From Sweltsa coloradensis (Eukaryota > Arthropoda > Insecta > Plecoptera > Chloroperlidae), in assembly GCA_024449915.1 (NCBI GenBank), contig JAMZAV010000306.1, positions 558,001 through 622,000 on the forward strand: a DNA stretch of 64,000 nucleotides. Direction: 5' to 3'. Position 1 is the first letter of the stretch; each line of letters begins with the position of its first letter. Under the pieces are notes generated by a model that was not told where the DNA came from, ran no database searches, and saw nothing but the letters and a program-made list of their open reading frames with translations. Both the position numbers and the translations under genes were made by a program. Shown in pieces: positions 50,001 through 59,000 of this stretch.

Positions 50001-53000
50001 ATATTACAACAACAATGTAAGAGACAACAATTTTCGATGACGTATTCAAATTGTATATAAACAAAATGAACTGAAATGAATTTAAATGAATCAGATATAA
50101 ATTACAAACAGAAAAAAAAACATGAAAATATAAAAAAGTTATTTATTAGACGATCCCACTCAGACGAATATGAGGTTTGCCAAATATAAGAAACAGAAAA
50201 TCAGGGAATAATGAAACTTCTGCGGAAGAAAACACTGAACGCGAATCTTATTCAAATAAATTTTAAGCATGTTTTTTGTTAGCGCTCATTTAAAATAAAT
50301 TACCCGATATGTTGACAATAAGATATTTACCTTCCCAAAGAAGTAGAGATGCTCTCTCACTGTCAACTCATCGAACAGAATGTTGTGTTGCGGACACAGC
50401 CCTAAACTCTCTCGTACTTTCTGCATCTGGGTTCTGACGTCATACCCGCTCACCACCGCCGTGCCCGAGGTCGGCGTTATCATCCCCGTCAGCATGGACA
50501 TGGTCGTCGTCTTCCCTGCGCCGTTGTGCCCTAAACATCCACCATACAAGGCTATTTTACATCCCTATAACTTTAAAGTCCATGGGACTGAAAGAGGGCC
50601 TTTAACATTTTTTTAACCGACAATTAATATTAAAATAAATAATAAATTTGGACAACTACATTTGATATAAAATTGTCATGTGTATCATATTATCCTCAAC
50701 CAATATTAAAACCACGCGAAATAACCTTATTTTAGTAATAACTCACATAACGCTACACAAAAACAATAAAGTGGATACTAGGTCCCATATGTTTTAGCTA
50801 GAACTATATCTGGCATAAAACCTTTTTCAAATATCGCAACCAGTAATGATTTGAATCAAGGTTTAAATTAAATTAATGTATTCCGTAATTAAAAACGCTA
50901 TACTAAACAATATTTGAGTATTTTTTCATGCAGTGTGTTGTTCTAACGAAACTACGTGAGACCTAGTAGCCCTTTTTTATTTTACGTTACGGGTTGAGAG
51001 ATATTACTAAAATAAGATTATTTCGGCTGGTTTTAATATTGGTGGTGATCCTTACCCTTAAGCTGTCAATCGTGACACAGGAGAAATCTCACCCAGCAAG
51101 ACGGTGATCTGCCCCTCGTACATGTTGAGGTTGAGATCGTTGACTGCCGTCTTCTTGTTTTGTTTGGTTCTTTGCATTAATTCAGAAGGGCGTCCCTCAA
51201 GGATAGAGCCTCGTACCTCTACTGTATACAGGATTGAGAGTTCACACACTTAGCTCGAAGTATTCATGATAGACTCACCCAGCAAGACGGTGATCTGCCC
51301 CTAGTACATGTTGAGGTTGAGATCGTTGACTGCCGTCTTCTTGTTTTGTTTGGTTCTTTGCATTAATTCAGGAGAGCGTCCCTCAAGGATAGAACCTCGT
51401 ACCTCTACTATATACACGATTGAGAGTCCACGTACTTTGCTCGACGTGTTCATGATAGACTCACCCAGCAAGACGGTGATCTGTCCCTCGTACATGTTGA
51501 GGTTGAGATCGTTGACTGCCGTCTTCTTGTTTTGTTTGGTTCTTTGCATTAATTCTGTAGGGCGTCCCTCAAGGATAGAACCTCGTACCTCTACTATATA
51601 CACGATTGAGAGTTAACGTACTTTGCTCGACGTGTTCATGATAGACTCACCCAGCAAGACGGTGATCTGTCCCTCGTACATGTTGAGGTTGAGATCGTTG
51701 ACTGCCGTCTTCTTGTTGTAGACCTTCTTGAGATATCTTATCTGAACTCCGGCCGGAAGATGGGTCGGCTCCGGTTCGTATATCTCGCAGTTTATCTTTG
51801 GCGCTGGCATCAACACTTGCTGCACTGCTTCGCTGTCTTGGCTTCCACACCAATACGATCTCTGAAATCAGACGCCGTTCTTTTAACAACATTCATTAAA
51901 TTTCAAACAATCACGACAGTTTCTCTGTGTTAAGGTAATATTATTCATACTATTCAGCGAGTGAGAACGTGTGGGGAAGGTGGGAGCTTGTCGCTTGTGA
52001 GGGTTAAGAGGACGATGGCGTGTACATTGGTGGAGTGTCCATCGCAATCTACATTTTCCGTGTTCCGTGGTTTCAATGATATTCAGAATTATTGCTCATT
52101 GTGGGAATGTGGAAATGACCCCACAATCCAGGCCCTGGCGATCTCAGAATGTTTAACAAGACTGTGAGGAGTGTGGTCAACTGTTTGTCTCAATTGAACA
52201 CTTTCTTTGCGGACTTCTCTGACATAATTTGTTTGACTGAGACCGTCATGCCCGTTATAATAACTGCGTGCGAATTTACTCTCGTTCAACAAATTGTTTC
52301 CCCACATGCAATGACGATATTCTCGAACATATATTTTTGTAAACCCAGACATTGGTATACACACAACAACTATTGATGATGAATCGCCCTTTTAATCTGA
52401 TTACGACCAACCTACTATTGTAGTGTTTCAATGTCGATGTGCAATACGTCAACGAAAGAGTGGTGTAGAATAATTGTAAGCGAGCTGACATGAATCAAAC
52501 TGTGGAAGTTGCATCATTGAGTATATGATTGCATGTATACCGTGCAAAGGAAGAACCACCGTTGAGGCACTCCGAAGTCGCCCGGGAAGACGGCCTCCAC
52601 GTAGACCGTGAAGAAGATGTCGATGACCATGTTCACCACCATCATGATCATCACGTGACCCAGGTAGAGGTCGTCTTCTGGCGTGGCCGGACCCCAGACG
52701 TTGTGCCACTGTGCTCCGATGCCGGTACCCTCGTGGATCAGGATCAGCTGCGAGAGTTGGGAGTAATACCGGTCAGGTGGTCCTTTCTTCGTTGTCGCTA
52801 CATTATATTATATTTAATTTTAATTTATTTTGGGCCCGGTCCAGTTAAAGTGGCAAGTAAATTTAACCGACATATAAGTTGTTGTCACTTTGTTAATAAT
52901 TTAATAATTTTTCGTAGGATGCCAGCCCAGGGTGCATTCATTCATGCAACTAGGTATGTTGCGGATAAGACAATATTATTGTGAATGGATGTCCGAGGGC

Positions 53001-56000
53001 TGTTTAAGTGGACATATTTCTTTGCATAAGCATTAACTACTAAGGAAAACCTCGGAAAAACATTTCAGTCGGGATTGCCGGTCACGACGGGATTTGAACC
53101 CGGGACCTCCCGAATCATAGTCGCGCGCTTAACGCTCGTGACAACACTGTCGGTGGTCACTGGTAACCATTAATCAGATGGAAGACCAACAGTTATTAAC
53201 AGATAAATTTTAACTGAACATTGAAATGATCGACCTTTATTGATTATTATTACTATGCTGCTGAGAACACTGAAGAATTTTGACAATTGTAATCTGTTTT
53301 CATTTTGTTCCTAAAGACGTCTCGAAATTAAAAACAAACCTCGAAAAGCTACTTATCACTTTGATTGGTGAACATCCATTGCTCATTATTAGAACACGGA
53401 TACTCCGAAGTCTCCACAGTCGCTAATATTGAACAACCCTGATACAATTGTATGTATTGCATTGCTTATTTTAATCTGTCTTTGTTTAAGATAAAGTTAT
53501 ACCATGAATCCCAAGCCCATGGCGGTATTGGAGCCAATCAAGCAGGTCGCTAGCTTGGCGCCCACCGAGAGATCACTGTACTTGAGCTGTACCAACGTGT
53601 AAGGTCCGAACGTTAGGAACCACACGAGACCCGCAACCGTGGCTGCGATGTTTGCTGGGGACAAGATCACAAGATATTAGTATTTATGTGATGTAAAAAA
53701 GGTATTATCAATCCCCGCATTTTATCCTAGTTAGGCGATCCACTTTTCAGTCGTTACACATAATTTGAGCAAAGCTTTTGAACAGTGACCAGGAAGATAA
53801 CCTTTATACCATAAGATAATAATTTGTTTGATAATCTTCCGTTTGTTTTGGGGAATGGTCATGGGTTCTCGATGCCTTTCCCCTGGTGCGAAGCACCTGT
53901 AACTAAAAATCAGATGTGTGCCAGAGTTGGGCGATGGACAGCGTCTGCGCTGCATGGTGGTTGGTGACAGGTACCGTTGATTTCGGTAAAATACCGCCGG
54001 AGCTCGGGAATGGCAACAAACCTTTAGGTTTTTGTATTGGATGTAATATGTAGCAGCACACGTGGCAGAAAAGTTTAATGTTATGCCGACAAAGAAATAG
54101 GTATGAAGGGGCCTACTTGACACCTTTAATGAATTTTTGGGTAAGGAATCGAAATATTGGATTCATGGATGCGAAATGGTAGCGTACAACATAATAACTG
54201 TCAAAAATATATAAATCTCCTAGCGAAGTTTCGGCGCACCTTAAGGCTCAAGTTGGGGATTTATGAGCACGAGATTTTATCAAACAGGCAGTGAACTACT
54301 TACCCTGAGAAAAGTGTACAGAAACTCTAAATGAGAATGTGATGATGGCAGCGGCGTACAACAACATGAAGACGAACAGAACTGAGGCGTCTGAATGTTG
54401 GAATACGGCAGTATTTGCGCCACTTACATCGACTGGATACCAGGATACCTAGGAATGACATAGGATCAGGTGAAATTATAATATTAGATCACGGCAGGAA
54501 GCATGTTTAAAGTTAAAAAAAAATCATTACCAAGGTTTTTGCCAGTACAAATAACTGATTATGGGTTTTGATAATAACAAATAATTCTGATAATTTAAAT
54601 ATTTACCTTCAAAAGCAAAACTAGTAAGGAGATGGTTACTGTTAAAAATCCAAAGCACTTGATAAACCAAGCTGTCCAGTGCAACCAGTTGGGCAGGCCC
54701 ATGATCTTCATCGCCTCCTAAAACAAAGCACATAAAATAATTAATGACCAAATGTTTCATATCATTCAACACCGAGCATCTGACATGGATACTATAAAAT
54801 CTTATCTTAAAACCTAAAATACTTCAATAATAATTATCACACAACTTATTTAGCAATACAGCTCACTTTTTCTTTAAACCAAAGCACTTAAAATAGCACC
54901 TATTGCACAGCTGCTCTTTACAGTAGTAAACTTTTCATCCACAGATATTTACTAAAAAAACAACTTACACGCAATTCTGTATTTGTTGATAACGATAGAA
55001 GATCTGAAGTTAAAGTCCATACCAAGCCAAGCTGACACTGAACTATAACGCTAGAAACCGGTTTTATATGGCCTCCGCCTGGAAGTACCAACTGGACCTG
55101 GTATGGGCTGTAGTTCTGAGATTTTACTTCGTAGTGACGCATGTTTAAGCATGGCTTAGCACTGGGGAGCTAGAAAAGTAACAACACAACAAATGGACAA
55201 ATGACGTAAAAGTAAAATTCGAAGCTTTCACATAGAAAAATTTGGATCGAAGACAAAAAGCGTGATCGTGGCATTGTACTCAATGACAACAGAGAGACTA
55301 AACACGGTCACCTCTCCAGAGTAACTTTTCTCTCCACTTCTCTCTTGTCATTTTGTCAAGCAGTGTCTAAAAAGTTTGAAGACTTTGTTTATTTTTACTC
55401 TTCAACTTCCCAGTGTGAAGCGTAATGCGATCTCTACTTCAGAAAAGTTTACCCTCGCTCTCCACCTTTTCTCGTGTAAACTCATCGGTATAAAGCCCAG
55501 TTTACCTTGAGTTGCAGCTCCTTCTCAGTGGTGATGACCTTGACTGTGCTGATACACGTGTAGACGAAGCTGAGCATCACTATCATGGGCAGAAACAACT
55601 GCAAGGCCTGGAGGATGATGTCGTCAGTGAAGGGCGGATACGGAAACCTCTGCAGATTCAGCTCTGGCATGTCTTCCTCAGAAATGTTGGCACGACTTTC
55701 AATTAGACTGGTTGATATCGCCTGCTGCAGACTGAGGAAGCCCTCGATGACATACCCTGGAGAAGACAACAATGTCGGCTGAAAACAGCTTCTACTACCA
55801 CATATCTTTATCTACTACCGACTACTACTGCAACAAACTCCTCTGGTTTTAACTGCTGTGAAGGTCCATGGGACACCCAACTCTGTAGCTAAAGAAATTT
55901 CCAATAAAGGCTACATTAAAAATTAAAACTATACTATTAATGCTACTATAATACTGCTATTTATAAATACTTCTTTTTATGATTACCACTACTACTTCTT

Positions 56001-59000
56001 CATTACTATTAATACCACTTCTACTACTGATGCTACTACCTACTACAACTACTACTACTTGTATTACTATTCTACTGCCAACAGGAACTATAGGCCAAAC
56101 TACGTTGGGCCACTTTAAATTAAAGTTTCCATTTGACAAGCAGTTGTGTAGCTTACTTACTACCACGCTCGTATACGTTTATTGTATTCACTACAGTTAT
56201 TACCTGGTGATCCTCCACCGAAGAAGAAATCCTTCTGCTTGTATCTCGGTCCGGCCGTTTGAATGAACTGGAAAAGCAGCTGCGTCCACCAGCTGAGATG
56301 TTTAGAGGGCGTGTCGCTCGCGTGGTTCATGAAGCCCCCGATAGTGGCGGCGGTGACTCGGGACTCCCCCGGGAAGCGCAGCCGGATTGTCAAGTTCTTT
56401 GGCAGGTAGGAGTCGACAAGTTCTTTGTCCTCGTCGCGGAAGATCACGCCAGCGAGGGTGCTGTTCATGGTCTTGGCTTGAGTTGGCGATATGAGGTAAT
56501 GTGTGAGTTCCTCCTCGGTTTCGAAACCCTTGACTGCAGGAGAAATTTTATGATGGTTATGAAGATTATTCATGATTTTCTATCTATGAAATAAATTAAC
56601 TTTCATCCTTCATCTACTTTCATCAAGTACCAGACATAAATACTGTACTCTGTAATGCCAAGTTTATTGGATGAGCGTAGCGAGCGTAGCGAGCGAAGCG
56701 AAGATTCCATTTCACTACACTGGAGAAAAAAATCCGGAATGTTTTTTTTCTTTTTTTTTCTTTTTTTTGTATTTTTGTCTGTTTGTTAGCACGATTCCGG
56801 CTAAACCGATACTCCGATTGCGATGAAATTTTATTGAGACCTTCGAAATCTCTGAACTTAGAACTGCCACGTTTTTGAGCGCAATCGAAAAAAAAATTCT
56901 CATAAAAATCGCAATTTTACGATTTTTTTCGATTTTGAAAAAAATTCTTCGATTTATAATACCTACACGCTTTGTCCGATTGTAATGATTTTTTCACAGG
57001 ACCTTTATTTTATGAATTTATATATTCGTGGAAAATTTAAGCGCAATCGAAAAATTATTTCTCATGAAAATCGCAATTTTACGTGGTTTTTCTTTTTTAA
57101 AACAATTCTTTGACTTATAACACCTACATGCTTTATCCGATTGTAATGATTTTTTAACAGAACCTTAATTTTATGAATCGATATATTCGTGTGAAATTTG
57201 AGCACAATCAAATAATTATTTCTTATGAAATCGAAATTTTCGATTTTTTTCTTTTTTAAAATTACGATTAATTAAAAAATTAAAAAGTAAAGTTTATTTT
57301 TTATTTATTTTTAAATAATTTAAAAAAAATCTTCAACTTAGTAATGATTTTTTCACAGAACAGAAAATCCGCATAACACATGGCAGCTCAATGCACCAAT
57401 TACGCTCATCCAACAACGCGGCGGGACTTAAGCGTTTTCCTAGTGAATAGTAAATGCAGTCTTTATTCATGTCATTTGGACCCAAAGTTCCGATCCAAAA
57501 TCAATATTGTTAAACAAGTCGAGTACCTATTACAGAAGTGTGGTTTACTTAAAAATTAATAACGATGAAGGATTATTGATTTTCCTAGTAGAATACTTGA
57601 GCACTATACACCTTATGACTACGGAGGGTGTTAATTTCTGTACAGATGCAATAAGAACAATACAAAAAGGAATTCTCCTTAATTCCCAAAACAAAATAAG
57701 AAAAAAATAAGAAAAATGATTATCGTCTACATCACTCCCACTTGAGTACGATTTTAATTCCAAAGGAACACCACGAAGAAGGAAAATGTGGAGGGGGAGA
57801 GAAAAAGAAGTTGCACATAACACTTTGATTCCCGTATGTTAGCACCGGATGTTCCAACCTAAACTATAAATCGAGGGTAATTTCTTTCCCCCTCCATTAT
57901 GCCACAGTACATTACAACTAATGTTTGCTGGTGATTCTCAAAATCCCACTCCCAATATTCATCGTCCACTTCCACACAAAATGACTGCGCTTAGCCATCA
58001 GCACACCATCAGACTGTACTCTTATCAGAAGCATTTACCAACATTATTATTCCTAGCGCTCTGTCTAAAGTAGCGGTTGTCCTCAGAGCACCCCTAAATA
58101 ACATTGGGAAAACCGGTTTTAAACGGTCAAACTGGTATGAATTGTTCGGACGACCGCGACTTTAGAACATAAAGAAGAGACATCGATGTAAACTTACCAG
58201 ACATGCGCATTTTCGCCGCCGTTTCATCCATGATGTACCTTAGATCATCACTTCCGTTTGGAGCCCACGCAATAGTCCAACTGAAATAATCATTAATTAC
58301 CACCATCATTCATCATCCAGCAATTGTGTGTCTAAAACAATATTAAAACTTACTAATCGTTTAACCGTATTGAAATTATCTTAACCCTTCAGTCCCCCCG
58401 TCCATGATCATGGGCTTTCAAAATTTATATCCGGGTAAAAGTTATTTTTTCCAATTTGACCACAATTTTTTATTTTTTTTCCGTGCTTTGAAAATAAATG
58501 CGTTTTCCCCCCATCCCGATTGAACGAAAAAAGACTTTTTAGAGAAAATTGAAAATACCAGTCTGCAAAAAAGGCTAGAAATGGAATAAATTTGGTTTGT
58601 CCCGGAAAAGTAATATATTTCTAGTATTGTGTGATACAAAAAATGTAAAATATGCAAACAATTCAGAAAAAAATCTTGTTTTAGGAATTTACATCATATT
58701 TACATATTTTACAAAAATGAAGCTTTAATTCAAAATTCCTTAAAAACTCTATTTTTTAAAAACACTAAACATCTTAGAAAACAATAGTATTTTGAAGTTA
58801 TTGCTTAAAATAACTTAATTTTGACCAATTTAATTCGGTACTTAAAGGGTTATTTCTATAACTTTTTTACTAATATATTTTCCTTTTCACATAACGGCGA
58901 TGACTCACAATCTGTCGTAGGGCCAAGGCTCTGGGTAGGGCGTCTGTGGTATCTCGACCGGGAACGACCTGTAGGTGAGCGCCTCGGAATGGTCAGTGGG

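Noticed and set aside
51085..51540. Functional alternative exons in the 186-bp repeats
   Set aside because: No pyrimidine tract or proper acceptor before the exon-like parts (purine-rich AACCAAACAAAACAAG); kept only as duplicated exon ends.
53080..53155. tRNA gene in gene B intron
   Set aside because: Only the T arm and B-box are good; the D and acceptor arms do not form.
53731..54123. 130-codon minus-strand frame in gene B intron
   Set aside because: Lies between exons B6 and B7 with no conserved sequence; probably an old repeat.
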